Assembly: GCA_037968535.1 (NCBI GenBank)
Contig: JBBKVT010000254.1
Location: 1-8,668, forward strand
Length of the DNA stretch: 8,668 nucleotides
Source of the DNA: JAHEAO01 sp037968535
GTDB lineage: Bacteria; Pseudomonadota; Alphaproteobacteria; Rhodobacterales; Rhodobacteraceae
Reading direction: 5' to 3'
The notes below the pieces were generated by a model that saw nothing but the letters and a program-made list of their open reading frames with translations, did not search any database and had not been told where the DNA came from. Below, piece by piece: positions 1 to 6,802 of this stretch (positions within the stretch are counted from its first letter, which is position 1; every line of letters starts with the position of its first letter). Position numbers and translations under genes: made by a program.

Positions 1-156
1 GATACGCTCGAAGTCTATTACACGGCAGTAGTCTCGGCAGTTGAGAAGCTCAGTGAGGTACAGGCGGGCATCTCAACACGGGAACGCATCCAGCGACGCG
101 CCGCCTGGGAAGCTGCTTATCGCAGGACGCCGCACGGTAAGCCTGTAGAGCTTTAG
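1..156 (+). CDS. 3' end of an unrecognised gene (C-terminal 51 residues)
   Basis: Frame 1 is open from the first base of the window to a TAG at 154-156, giving the last 51 residues of a protein whose start lies outside. The visible tail is mostly charged and helix-like: a segment with EKLSEVQAGIST, then an Arg/Ala-rich stretch (RERIQRRAAWEAAYRR), then a short polar end (TPHGKPVEL). No catalytic motif, zinc site or membrane segment is visible and I do not recognise the family. Being open to the edge with plausible codon use makes a real gene end likely, but 51 codons are weak proof. An inverted repeat lies 18 bp after the stop, and a long gene-poor region follows. Confidence 0.5.
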   Translation, partial: DTLEVYYTAVVSAVEKLSEVQAGISTRERIQRRAAWEAAYRRTPHGKPVEL

Positions 157-173
157 GACCGAGAGACCCCGTG

Positions 174-204
174 CCGGTGCTGGCGCACTCTATGTTGGCA
201 CCGG
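174..204. repeat. Inverted repeat after the partial gene (weak terminator candidate)
   Basis: Perfect 7-bp arms CCGGTGC (174-180) and GCACCGG (198-204) enclose a 17-nt loop, 18 bp past the stop of the partial gene. The stem is GC-rich, but no T-run follows, so it does not meet the usual intrinsic terminator pattern. It may simply be one of the short repeats of this region. Confidence 0.3.
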
Positions 205-263
205 AGCGCATTTACTTGTGCGGAACAGTACTGGTGCCACTGAGCAAGCTGTTCTTTGGGCCG

Positions 264-453
264 TTCCCCGTGAATGAACCAGAATTCCCTGTTCGTGAGA
301 ATATATTTCCCTGATATCCCCATAAATTTCCCTGCTAAGAGAAGTAGGGAATTGGCCTGCAACCCACTGATTTTCCGTCCCCATTCTGGTCTGGCAGCGC
401 GAATTCCAGCGAATATCGCGTATTTTCCCTGTAAATTCCCTGTTAGCAGGGAA
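264..453. repeat. TTCCCTG heptamer array, partly phased at 21-22 bp
   Basis: The heptamer TTCCCTG occurs at 285, 307, 328, 425 and 436 (first base). A one-mismatch copy TTCCCCG is at 264. Copies on the opposite strand are at 345-351 (TAGGGAA, one mismatch) and 447-453 (CAGGGAA, exact). The first four direct copies start at 264, 285, 307 and 328, spaced 21, 22 and 21 bp, about two DNA helix turns. Read on the minus strand, 21 bp is seven codons, which produces Asn-Arg-Glu-Phe-like words in translation; the 22-bp step breaks that frame, so a coding role is unlikely. From memory, similar AGGGAAT-rich repeats occur near mobile DNA in alphaproteobacteria; the function is unknown. Confidence 0.7.
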
Positions 454-456
454 TTT
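433..456. repeat. Perfect 10-bp inverted repeat with 4-nt loop inside the array
   Basis: Arms AAATTCCCTG (433-442) and CAGGGAATTT (447-456) are exact reverse complements around a TTAG loop. Each arm contains one heptamer of the array, so the hairpin consists of two array units facing each other. In RNA it would form a compact stem-loop on either strand. It could act as a transcript end, a protein-binding dyad or a recombination site; the sequence does not decide. No long T-run follows on the plus strand. On the minus strand the hairpin lies about 260 bp beyond the end of the recombinase relic. Confidence 0.75.
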
Positions 457-500
457 CTTGCCCAGACTGGATCGCTCAGGACTGGCAGCGCGCCGACACA

Positions 501-517
501 AATAACATATTGTTATT
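501..517. repeat. AT-rich palindrome AATAACA-TAT-TGTTATT
   Basis: Seven-base arms are perfectly complementary around a 3-bp centre, in the most AT-rich part of the spacer. It could be an operator or a remnant of an element end. Nothing nearby confirms a role. Confidence 0.45.
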
Positions 518-558
518 GCTATTTAATTAAGAGACTCTACCCGTATTTTCCGGTGGAT

Positions 559-580
559 TTTGGGGTTTCTTTGGGGTTTC
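559..580. repeat. Tandem duplication of TTTGGGGTTTC
   Basis: Two exact, adjacent copies of an 11-bp unit at 559-569 and 570-580. This looks like simple slippage or a short duplication; no gene is affected. Confidence 0.6.
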
Positions 581-720
581 ATAGTACCGCAGACACCAAT
601 GTCACCGGTATACTGGCGAGTTTCGTGAAAGGTCTGGCACCGCCTTTTCCACGCTAGCAGTGAGCGAAGGCATCCATCGGGTTTCGTGGTCAGTTCGGGG
701 TGTTGCGCTGTGGCTCTGAC

Positions 721-1430
721 TCAGAGCGTTGAGAACAGTTCGCGCTGTTCCTACCAGAGCGGCGAAAACGCGTGCCGCATCAGCCAGTCGGAAGTGAGGC
801 CAACCGGTTGCCTGCCGTCCCGGACAGATCGGATGACATCCAGCGCCAGGAACGCCAGTTTGATCAATTGCTGAACGCGATGTTTGGAAACACATTCGGT
901 TTCAGCGATTTCGCTGAAGGTTCCGCCGGAAAAAACGAGATCAAAATACCTGTGCACGCGCGATATTGCGCAGCAGCGTTTCATCAGTTTTCTCTGGTTC
1001 GTTGTCAATGGTGAGCTTGGTTTCAACGCCGCGTTTGCGGTGCTGAAACGGGGATGCGATCGTCAGCAGATCTTCGGCGACACGAGCCTGGTCAACGTCG
1101 AGCACTCCGACGAGGTGCTCCACCGATATCGAAACGCAGATTTCGCCGAGGTCAACGTCGATGCGTTCGGCGAGTGCCAGGTGAGTGTTGCGAGTATTGT
1201 CTGTTTCGGCGGTTTCCGTTTTTCCCAATAAGGAGAGTTTTGTGCCGAGCTCAACGGTCTCATCTGTCGTCGCCTCGTGAATGAAACCGGCGCGGAAGTC
1301 CGGGCGGCTCATATTCCGCTTTATCATATCTGCAACCTTTGCTTCCAGTTCCAGGGGCCGGCAACCGCCAGCCAGAGGGATCGCGCGGCGCGGTTCCGCG
1401 GACCAGACAATGGGACACATAGTACCGGAG
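721..1430 (-). pseudogene. Large serine recombinase relic, C-terminal part only
   Basis: Reading the minus strand from 1430 and joining three frames gives a recognisable C-terminal part of a large serine recombinase (resolvase family, zinc-ribbon type): RYYVSHCLVRGT, then GWRLPA, ELEAKVADMIKRN, a middle segment ending HRKRGVETKLTI, and the end region HRYFDLVFSGGTFSEIAE, then RVQQLIKLAFLALDVI and GRQPVGLT. Damage is visible at three points: a one-base excess in a run of four C near 1354-1357, a frameshift near 950-956 (loss of a CA pair or gain of one base), and an in-frame TAG at 751-753 followed ten codons later by what looks like the original TGA (721-723). The N-terminal catalytic domain with the nucleophilic Ser is absent; the sequence stops at the edge of the IS6 element. 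It must be inactive. In the usual family these enzymes move or excise integrated elements. Confidence 0.82.
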
Positions 1431-2178
1431 GGTGCTGGCAGCACTAATTCGAACCAGTCGCAGTTTGCACCAAATACGTGAACCTATGCGGTACAAAGTT
1501 GACGCCATTCGGAGAGGGCGGCGGTTCGGTCTGTCTTGAAGATGTCCGGCCGGAGAGGCCGCGTTCCTGATTGAATTGGTTAGAGACAGAGGCGTGAACG
1601 GCGGCGAACTTTTGCAGACTTCGCATCTGCCTGAAGCGAAGCATCGCCCGCTCCCGCCGTCGAAATGGCAGGCGTGAGTTCTTAGCCCGGTTGTTCAGCC
1701 AGAGGCCGGTTTTCTGGCGCCCAGCGTTTCCGATGATCGTCATCGCAGCGCCATACGACCGAAGATGGTCGGTCACCGGGACTTCTGGTCGACCGTGTTT
1801 CCGCATTGCCTTTCTTACGAATTTCAACGCTGCCTTCCGATCTCGTGTCTTCGTAACAAAGCTCTCGCTGACCTCGCCGTCGTGATCCACAGCCCGCCAG
1901 AGATAATGCCCCTCACCGTTGATTTTCACGAAAATCTCGTCCAGATGCCAGCGCCACTGGCTCGAACGCATACCATCAATGCGGTGTTTGCGGATCTCGG
2001 ACGCAAACAGCAGATTCTCGACATTCCGCTAAGAGAGAGGGAACCGCACGTAGAGCAGGACAGTCGGGCGGACGACTTAAGAACTCGCTTTGAAATAGCG
2101 AAAGGGACTGTGTTTTGTCATCCGACGAAGCTACGAAACCACCCTGCACTCATCCACGTGGTTTACTCTGACAGAGCC
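1431..2178. mobile_element. Degenerate IS6-family insertion sequence, about 748 bp
   Basis: The ends are set by a weak terminal inverted repeat: GGTGCTGGCAGCACTAA at 1431-1447 and, on the other strand, GGCTCTGTCAGAGTAAA from 2178 to 2162, matching at 10 of 17 positions and 8 of the first 11. The single internal gene runs leftward. The length fits an IS6-type element of roughly 815 bp that has lost about 65 bp inside the transposase. The left end abuts the recombinase relic exactly where its reading frame breaks off. The right end lies 29 bp from the stop of the amidohydrolase gene. The flanking 8-mers (1423-1430 TACCGGAG, 2179-2186 TCGATTCT) differ, so there is no target duplication. The end positions are inferred. 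Confidence 0.72.
1484..2121 (-). pseudogene. IS6-family transposase, multiply inactivated
   Basis: The reconstructed protein starts MTKHSPFRYFKASS at 2121. It then meets TAA at 2077-2079, where relatives have Glu, continues as VLLYVRFPLS, and meets TAG at 2029-2031 before RNVENLL. At 2007/2008 NVENLL joins straight to FASEIRKHR in the same frame, skipping about 22 residues that relatives carry there (end of the helix-turn-helix region). The rest is clear: WHLDEIFVKINGE (first catalytic Asp), VTDHLRSYG (second Asp), then NNRAKNSRLPFRRRERAM, where relatives have NNRAENSHLP. The third catalytic residue is thus Lys (AAG at 1681-1683) instead of Glu. A one-base loss near 1544-1548 throws the end out of frame; the original tail FKTDRTAALSEWRQLCTA and stop (1484-1486) remain readable. 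DDE chemistry is impossible. Confidence 0.9.
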
Positions 2179-2207
2179 TCGATTCTCGTAACGAACGCGG
2201 CGGCACT

Positions 2208-3830
2208 TCAGAAATCGTCCACCCGCCAAACTTCCTGACCGCCCAACAGGGTCAACAACACTCGCGTATCGCCGATGTCGTAGGCGTCGCAGGTCAGGAA
2301 GTCGCGGTCGATAACGATCAGATCGGCATATTTGCCAATTCCCAGAGACCCGGTGTCAAAGCTTCGCCATGCCGCGCGGGCCGCCATTGTCGTATATCCG
2401 CGCAGGGCCTCGATCCGGCTGATGCGCTGTTCGGGCAGGAAGGGCGGTATTGAACCTTCGGCCTTGGGCGGTTGCCGCGTCACGGCTGTTTCCATGATCT
2501 CGAACGGGTTAAGCGTGCTGACCCCCCAGTCCGACGACAACGCCATGCCCGCGCCGGTATCCAGCAACGACCGGAACGCGTACATCCACTGCGACCTTTC
2601 GTTTCCCGCCGCGGGCACTGCCACGTCGTCCACCGAGGATTCGTGGCGTGCCCACAGCGGCTGGACGTTGGCCATCACCCCCAAAGGCCGGAACCGGCCC
2701 ACGTCGGCGGGGTCGATGAACTGGATATGCGCGATTTGATGGTCCGACGGCCACGCGCAATTTGACCGCCGCGCCGCCTCCATCCCGTCAAGCGCCGCCC
2801 GGACTGCCATATCACCGATGCAATGGACGTGAATCTGGAACCGCGCGGCGTCGAAGGCGGTGAACATCTCGGCAATCTGGGCTGTTTCGAACATGACCGG
2901 TGCGTTCAGACCGGTGTCGGAATAGGGGGCGATCATTGCCGCCGTGCCGTTTTCGACCACACCGTCGAAAAAGAACTTGGCGGAATGAACCTTGAACATA
3001 TCGTTCTGCGCTCCGGCGCGGAAATCGCTCAGGCGTTCGACAGCTTCGCTGGTCTTGTCAAATGCGTTGACCAAGGCGGTCGACCCGACCCGGACCGTCA
3101 GCGCATCCTCCGCGGCCATCCGGTTGTAAATCCGCACGTGGCGCTCCTTGACCCGCGCATCGAGCACACCGGTGATGCCATGCCGGTTGGCCAGACCGGC
3201 ACCCCAAGTGATGCCAGCGACAAAGGAATCGTCGGTCAGCTCGGGCATCCGTGCCTCGACCCAGGCGACGGCCTCTTCGTAGACCATGCCGGTCGCACGG
3301 CCCTGGCCATCGCGCACGAAATGGCCGTTCTGCGGATCGGCGGCGTCCTGCAACCCCGTCGCCGCGACCGCCAGCGAGTTGAGACAGGCGTTGTGCCCGT
3401 CCGAGGCGACGATCATGCAGGGCCGGTCAGGCACCGCGCGATCCAGCAGCGCCCGGTCGAGGTTGTCAGCGCTGAAAACGCCGGAATACCAGCCGACCCC
3501 GGTGATCCAGGGCGTCGCTTGTTTCGCTGCAAACGCCACGAGAATATCCACCAGTTCATCAGGCGTGCGCGCTTCGCTCAGCACCGCATTCTGCGAATAA
3601 TCCTGACCGCTGTCCTGTAAGTGGATATGCGTGTCCTGCAATCCCGGCAGCACCATCCGCCCGCCCGCATCGACGACCCGCGTCGCCTTGCCGGCCAGCG
3701 CACGGATGTCCGCATCGCTACCCAGGGCGGCCACACGACCGCCGCTGACGGCCAGCGCCTGTGCCGTCGGCCAGACCGGATCCATGGTGACGATGCGCGC
3801 GTTGAGGAGGATCAGATCGGGGCTGTGCAT
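2208..3830 (-). CDS. YtcJ-type metal-dependent amidohydrolase (540 residues)
   Basis: Belongs to the amidohydrolase superfamily branch that includes YtcJ and N-substituted formamide deformylase; these hydrolyse amide or related bonds with one or two bound metal ions. Motifs in order: an N-terminal beta-sandwich opening DLILLNARIVTMDP (5-18), the metal-binding HIH in PGLQDTHIHL (His68, His70), KFFFDGVVENGTA (285-297), HVHCIGD (334-340), His368 in IAHIQFID, and the active-site Asp434 in LSSDWG. The end DTRVLLTLLGGQEVW is typical, so the protein is complete. No signal peptide is seen, so it should act in the cytoplasm. I chose ATG 3830 because homology begins four residues later and GGAAAG lies 7 nt upstream. 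A TTG at 3860 with GGAGG 8 nt upstream would add ten residues. It is divergent from the importer operon, suggesting it cleaves the imported compound. Exact substrate unknown. Confidence 0.9.
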   Translation of the reverse strand: MHSPDLILLNARIVTMDPVWPTAQALAVSGGRVAALGSDADIRALAGKATRVVDAGGRMVLPGLQDTHIHLQDSGQDYSQNAVLSEARTPDELVDILVAFAAKQATPWITGVGWYSGVFSADNLDRALLDRAVPDRPCMIVASDGHNACLNSLAVAATGLQDAADPQNGHFVRDGQGRATGMVYEEAVAWVEARMPELTDDSFVAGITWGAGLANRHGITGVLDARVKERHVRIYNRMAAEDALTVRVGSTALVNAFDKTSEAVERLSDFRAGAQNDMFKVHSAKFFFDGVVENGTAAMIAPYSDTGLNAPVMFETAQIAEMFTAFDAARFQIHVHCIGDMAVRAALDGMEAARRSNCAWPSDHQIAHIQFIDPADVGRFRPLGVMANVQPLWARHESSVDDVAVPAAGNERSQWMYAFRSLLDTGAGMALSSDWGVSTLNPFEIMETAVTRQPPKAEGSIPPFLPEQRISRIEALRGYTTMAARAAWRSFDTGSLGIGKYADLIVIDRDFLTCDAYDIGDTRVLLTLLGGQEVWRVDDF

Positions 3831-3959
3831 GACCGTTCTTTCCGGGTGGAAGACAGCCAAAAGCTATGCCTCCACGGGCCGAAACGGCAAGTGAAAAAGC
3901 TTTGGAAATCCTGGCACCCGTGTCAGGGTTAATAACCATTTGAATCAGGGGGTCCGACC
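3831..3959. promoter_or_regulatory. Divergent control region between hydrolase and importer
   Basis: All 129 bp between the two divergent starts must carry both promoters. Two dyads are visible: TGGCACCCGTGTCA (3912-3925, six-base half-sites with one mismatch) and, one base later, GGTTA-A-TAACC (3927-3937, exact). A small GCCG-AAA-CGGC hairpin lies at 3878-3888. The adjacent dyads sit 23-48 bp before the importer start, a place where a repressor could block it. I could not pick convincing -35/-10 boxes. No regulator gene is in the window, so any such factor is encoded elsewhere. Confidence 0.5.
3947..3952 (+). promoter_or_regulatory. Ribosome binding site of the binding-protein gene
   Basis: The purine run AGGGGG (3947-3952) lies 7 nt before ATG 3960 and is the best Shine-Dalgarno match in the importer operon. 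It supports that start and suggests strong translation of the binding protein, which is usually needed in excess over the membrane parts. Confidence 0.65.
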
Positions 3960-5084
3960 ATGCAACGCATCAAGTTCATCGACAAGCTGTCGCAAGGCAA
4001 GATTTCGCGTCGCCAGATGCTGGCGTCCGCCGGAGCCTTCGGTGTCGGCGTCACGGTCCTGCCCCGCTTTTCCGCCGCCCAGGGCGCGCCGCTCACCGCG
4101 CTGGAATGGGGCGGCTACGATGTCGCCGACTATATTGAGCCCTATGTTGCCAAACACGGCGGATTGCCCAACTTTTCGATCTTTTCCGGTGAGGAGGAGG
4201 CGCTGGCAAAGGTCCGCGCCGGTTTTGCCGCCGACGTTATGCACCCTTGCAATTATTCCGTCGGTCGTTTCGTCAGTGCGGGGTTGGTCAAGGATATCGA
4301 CCCGGCAAGATTGTCCAATTGGCCCGATGTCTTCCCCGCGTTGAAACAGGCGGAGGGCGTTTTGATGGACGGGCGCATCGTCATGGCGCCGGCCGACTGG
4401 GGCAATTCCTCCATCGCCTACCGATCCGACCTGATCGACCCGAGCTTCGCCGCCGAGCCGACCTGGGGGATCTTCTACGATCCGGCTTACGAGGGCAAAG
4501 TGTCGATGCTCGACAACGAACTGGTAATCCAGATCGGCGCGATGGTTGCCGGCATGTCTTATGACGAGGCCTACAAGCTGGAAGGCGACGCACTGCAGAA
4601 GGCCGCGCAGGAATGGGGCACGAAGGGCGTGAATACCTCGCGGTTCCTGTGGACCGACGCATCTGAACTTCAGCAAGCCATGGCCTCGGGCGAGATCGTG
4701 GCAGCATATGCCTGGAACGACCTAGTCAAGAACCTGCGGGCCGAAGGCGTGCCGGTGGAATACGCGCAGCCCAAGGAAGGTTTCTTCACCTGGTTCTGCG
4801 GGCTGACGCTTCTTAACACCGGGCAGGCCGACGAACAGCTGGCCTATGATTTTGTCGATGCCTGGCTCAGCCCCGAAACCGGCAAGGTGCTGATCGAACA
4901 ATCGGGCTACGGCCACGCCAACGCGAAAAGCTTCGAGGTCGCCAACCCTGAAGACGTCGCAGCCATGGGGATCACCAACCCGGTCGAGATGATGGCGCAG
5001 GCGATCATGTTCCGCAACCCGACCGACGCGCAACAGGTCGAACAGACCCGCGTGTGGAACGACATCAAGGCATTGAAAATCTAG
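3960..5084 (+). CDS. Periplasmic solute-binding protein, PotD/PotF-like (374 residues)
   Basis: The substrate-capturing part of an ABC importer, expected in the periplasm. The N-terminus has a twin-arginine motif SRRQML (16-21) followed by a hydrophobic stretch ending near FSAAQG (about residue 41), which suggests export already folded through the Tat route. The mature part begins LTALEWGGYD and contains segments typical of the polyamine-type (cluster D) binding proteins: AKVRAGFAADVMHPCNYSVG, APADWGNSSIAYR, AAYAWNDLV and a C-terminal half with FVDAWLSPETGKVLIEQSGYG. Length fits the family. The start is fixed by a strong ribosome site. It is the first gene of the operon and is followed 6 bp later by a permease. 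Substrate is not decided by sequence; polyamines, opines or other small cationic compounds are the family's usual range. Confidence 0.92.
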   Translation: MQRIKFIDKLSQGKISRRQMLASAGAFGVGVTVLPRFSAAQGAPLTALEWGGYDVADYIEPYVAKHGGLPNFSIFSGEEEALAKVRAGFAADVMHPCNYSVGRFVSAGLVKDIDPARLSNWPDVFPALKQAEGVLMDGRIVMAPADWGNSSIAYRSDLIDPSFAAEPTWGIFYDPAYEGKVSMLDNELVIQIGAMVAGMSYDEAYKLEGDALQKAAQEWGTKGVNTSRFLWTDASELQQAMASGEIVAAYAWNDLVKNLRAEGVPVEYAQPKEGFFTWFCGLTLLNTGQADEQLAYDFVDAWLSPETGKVLIEQSGYGHANAKSFEVANPEDVAAMGITNPVEMMAQAIMFRNPTDAQQVEQTRVWNDIKALKI

Positions 5085-5090
5085 CCCGAC

Positions 5091-6002
5091 ATGGCCAGCA
5101 GTCATACCGGACGAGGCGTCGCCCTGCTGTCACCGGCGATGCTGGTGATGGTGGCGACCCTTGCCGCGCCGCTGCTGGCGTTGATCGTCATGTCATTCTG
5201 GACCCAGCAGGGGTTTACGATTGACCGCAGCTTCACCCTCGCCAACTACTGGAAACTGATCGAACCGGGGCCCGGCGTCAGCTGGATGGGGATTCATTTT
5301 CCGCTGTCCTATCCGATCCCGGCGATCTTGCTGTTGAAATCGCTGGTGATGTCTCTGGTGGCCACCATCGTGGTCATTGGCGTGGCCTATCCCATGGCCT
5401 ATTTCCTCGCCTTCCGGGTGACGCGCAACAAGGCGATGTGGATCATCCTGCTGACCATCCCGTTCTGGACCAGCTATCTGTTGCGGGTATTTTCGTGGAA
5501 GATCGTGCTCGGCTACAACGGCGCGATCAATTCCGGGCTGATGGCGGCGGGGATCATCGACAAGCCACTCGAATTCTTGCTCTACAACCCCCTTGCGGTG
5601 ATGATCACCCTTGCACACAGCTGGATCGCCTTCGCGGTGCTGCCGATCTACGTGAGCCTCGAAAAGATCGACCGTTCGCTGCTCGAGGCGGCCTCGGACC
5701 TCGGCGACAGCCGCTGGAAACGCTTCAGGCGGATCACCCTGCCGTTGTCAATGCCGGGCACAATCACCGCCACACTGCTGGTTTTCATCCCGACCGTCGG
5801 CGACTACGTGACGCCCTCGCTCGTCGGCGGCACTGGCGGCACGATGATCGGTTCGCTGGTGCAGCAACTTTTCCTCAAGCAGGACAACGCCCCGCTAGGC
5901 GCCGCCGTATCGCTCGTCACGCTCCTGATCATCGCTGTGCTGGTGGTGATCTTTCTCTGGGCCATAGGCTATCGCCGCATCCGCTCGAGGGTCAACGGAT
6001 GA
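5091..6002 (+). CDS. ABC importer permease, PotB-like (303 residues)
   Basis: First inner-membrane channel subunit. About six membrane segments are visible near residues 11-36, 79-108, 115-137, 164-188, 223-245 and 269-292. The EAA loop that docks onto the ATPase is clear: EAASDLGDSRW then RRITLPLSMPG (199-223). The long periplasmic stretch after the first segment (about 37-75) and the words VGDYVTPSLVGG are typical of PotB-type permeases. ATG 5091 begins 6 bp after the binding-protein stop with no good ribosome site, so translation probably depends on coupling. Its stop overlaps the next start by 4 bp. Complete and unremarkable in codon use. Confidence 0.93.
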   Translation: MASSHTGRGVALLSPAMLVMVATLAAPLLALIVMSFWTQQGFTIDRSFTLANYWKLIEPGPGVSWMGIHFPLSYPIPAILLLKSLVMSLVATIVVIGVAYPMAYFLAFRVTRNKAMWIILLTIPFWTSYLLRVFSWKIVLGYNGAINSGLMAAGIIDKPLEFLLYNPLAVMITLAHSWIAFAVLPIYVSLEKIDRSLLEAASDLGDSRWKRFRRITLPLSMPGTITATLLVFIPTVGDYVTPSLVGGTGGTMIGSLVQQLFLKQDNAPLGAAVSLVTLLIIAVLVVIFLWAIGYRRIRSRVNG

Positions 6003-6802
6003 GCCGCCGTTTCGATCTGTTGACCGTCTATGCCGTTGTCTTCGTGATTTTTCTTTACGGACCAATGCTGCTGATGCCGCTTTTTTCGCTGAACCAGGCC
6101 AATTTCGCGACCTTCCCGATCGAAGGCCTGACCCTGAAGCATTACGGCGAGATGGCGCAGAACACCTCAATGATCACGGCGCTGAAAAACTCGCTGCTGC
6201 TCGGCATCGGCGTATCCGTCACCGCCACCGCTCTGGGCCTGCCTGCTGCCATGGCCTTCACCCGGCACCGCGTTCCCGGCAGCGCGGGCCTGTTGTCGTT
6301 CATCATGCTGCCGCTGGTCGTTCCGTCCATCGTGCTCGGCGTGGCGCTTCTGGTTATCCTCCTGCGGGTGCTCGGCGTTCCGCTGTCGCTCTGGACGGTC
6401 GCGGCCGGCCACCTGATGCTGTGCATCCCGTTCGGCATGACGGTCCTGATGTCGCGGCTCGAAGGCTTCGACCGCTCGCTCGAAGAAGCCTCGGGCGATT
6501 TGGGGGCCACCCGGTGGAGCACCTTTCGCCGGATCACCCTGCCGTTGGCGATGCCCGGGGTGATCTCGTCGCTACTCCTGTGTTTCATCATCTCGTTCGA
6601 CGAGTTCGTAATCTCGTTCTTCCTGACCGGCACCCAGAACACGCTGCCGGTGTTCCTCTATTCACAGCTGCGCTTCCCGAACCGCCTGCCCGGAACGCTC
6701 GCACTTGGCACCCTGATCCTTCTCGGCTCGGCGATCCTCGTCATACTTGCCGAAGTGCTCCGCCGCCGCGGCACGCCCTCGAGCAATCCCGGAGAGCTTT
6801 GA
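5999..6802 (+). CDS. ABC importer permease, PotC-like (267 residues)
   Basis: Second inner-membrane channel subunit, partner of the preceding permease. Six membrane segments lie near residues 8-30, 64-88, 98-124, 131-151, 186-208 and 233-254. The EAA loop is EEASGDLGATRW then RRITLPLAMPG (162-187), and DEFVISFFLTG (201-211) is a hallmark of PotC/PotI-type permeases. The start ATG 5999 overlaps the previous stop in the ATGA arrangement. The same frame stays open far upstream inside the previous gene, but only this start gives the expected N-terminus (MSRRFDLLTV and a membrane helix). Its TGA shares one base with the ATG of the ATPase gene. Confidence 0.94.
   Translation: MSRRFDLLTVYAVVFVIFLYGPMLLMPLFSLNQANFATFPIEGLTLKHYGEMAQNTSMITALKNSLLLGIGVSVTATALGLPAAMAFTRHRVPGSAGLLSFIMLPLVVPSIVLGVALLVILLRVLGVPLSLWTVAAGHLMLCIPFGMTVLMSRLEGFDRSLEEASGDLGATRWSTFRRITLPLAMPGVISSLLLCFIISFDEFVISFFLTGTQNTLPVFLYSQLRFPNRLPGTLALGTLILLGSAILVILAEVLRRRGTPSSNPGEL

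Larger units (their letters stand above)
157..720. other. Gene-poor, repeat-bearing spacer between a gene end and the recombinase relic
   Basis: About 560 bp with no convincing gene. Frames of 60-130 codons exist on both strands but have no recognisable domain and overlap one another. The stretch is AT-richer than the metabolic genes downstream. It contains the TTCCCTG repeat array (264-453), two copies of CTGGCAGCGCG (391-401 and 482-492), a 7-bp-arm palindrome (501-517) and a tandem 11-bp duplication (559-580). Positions 581-720 hold nothing I can identify. On the minus strand this region lies directly downstream of the recombinase relic, so it may be leftover mobile-element or plasmid backbone sequence. 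Confidence 0.6.

Noticed and set aside
264..453. CRISPR-like array
   Set aside because: Units are only 7 bp, spacers are too short and irregular after the fourth copy, and copies occur on both strands. No cas gene is present.
190..501. Minus-strand frame with Asn-Arg-Glu-Phe-like words across the repeat array
   Set aside because: The words come from translating the TTCCCTG repeats. The 22-bp step breaks the seven-codon period and no domain or good start is seen, so I treat it as non-coding.
1423..2186. 8-bp target duplication around the IS6 element
   Set aside because: TACCGGAG and TCGATTCT do not match.
2823..3620. 265-codon plus-strand frame opposite the amidohydrolase
   Set aside because: Antisense shadow of a GC-rich gene with full family motifs on the other strand; no domain of its own.
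3911..3930. Sigma-54-type promoter starting TGGCAC
   Set aside because: The required GC at the -12 position does not follow at the right distance; the bases fit the dyad better.
3945..4676. 243-codon minus-strand frame opposite the binding protein
   Set aside because: Shadow frame; the plus-strand product has a signal peptide, a ribosome site and family motifs.
5438..6802. Very long plus-strand frame that could be read as one 454-residue protein
   Set aside because: The upstream part is an out-of-frame shadow of the first permease. Only from ATG 5999 does the sequence match a permease.
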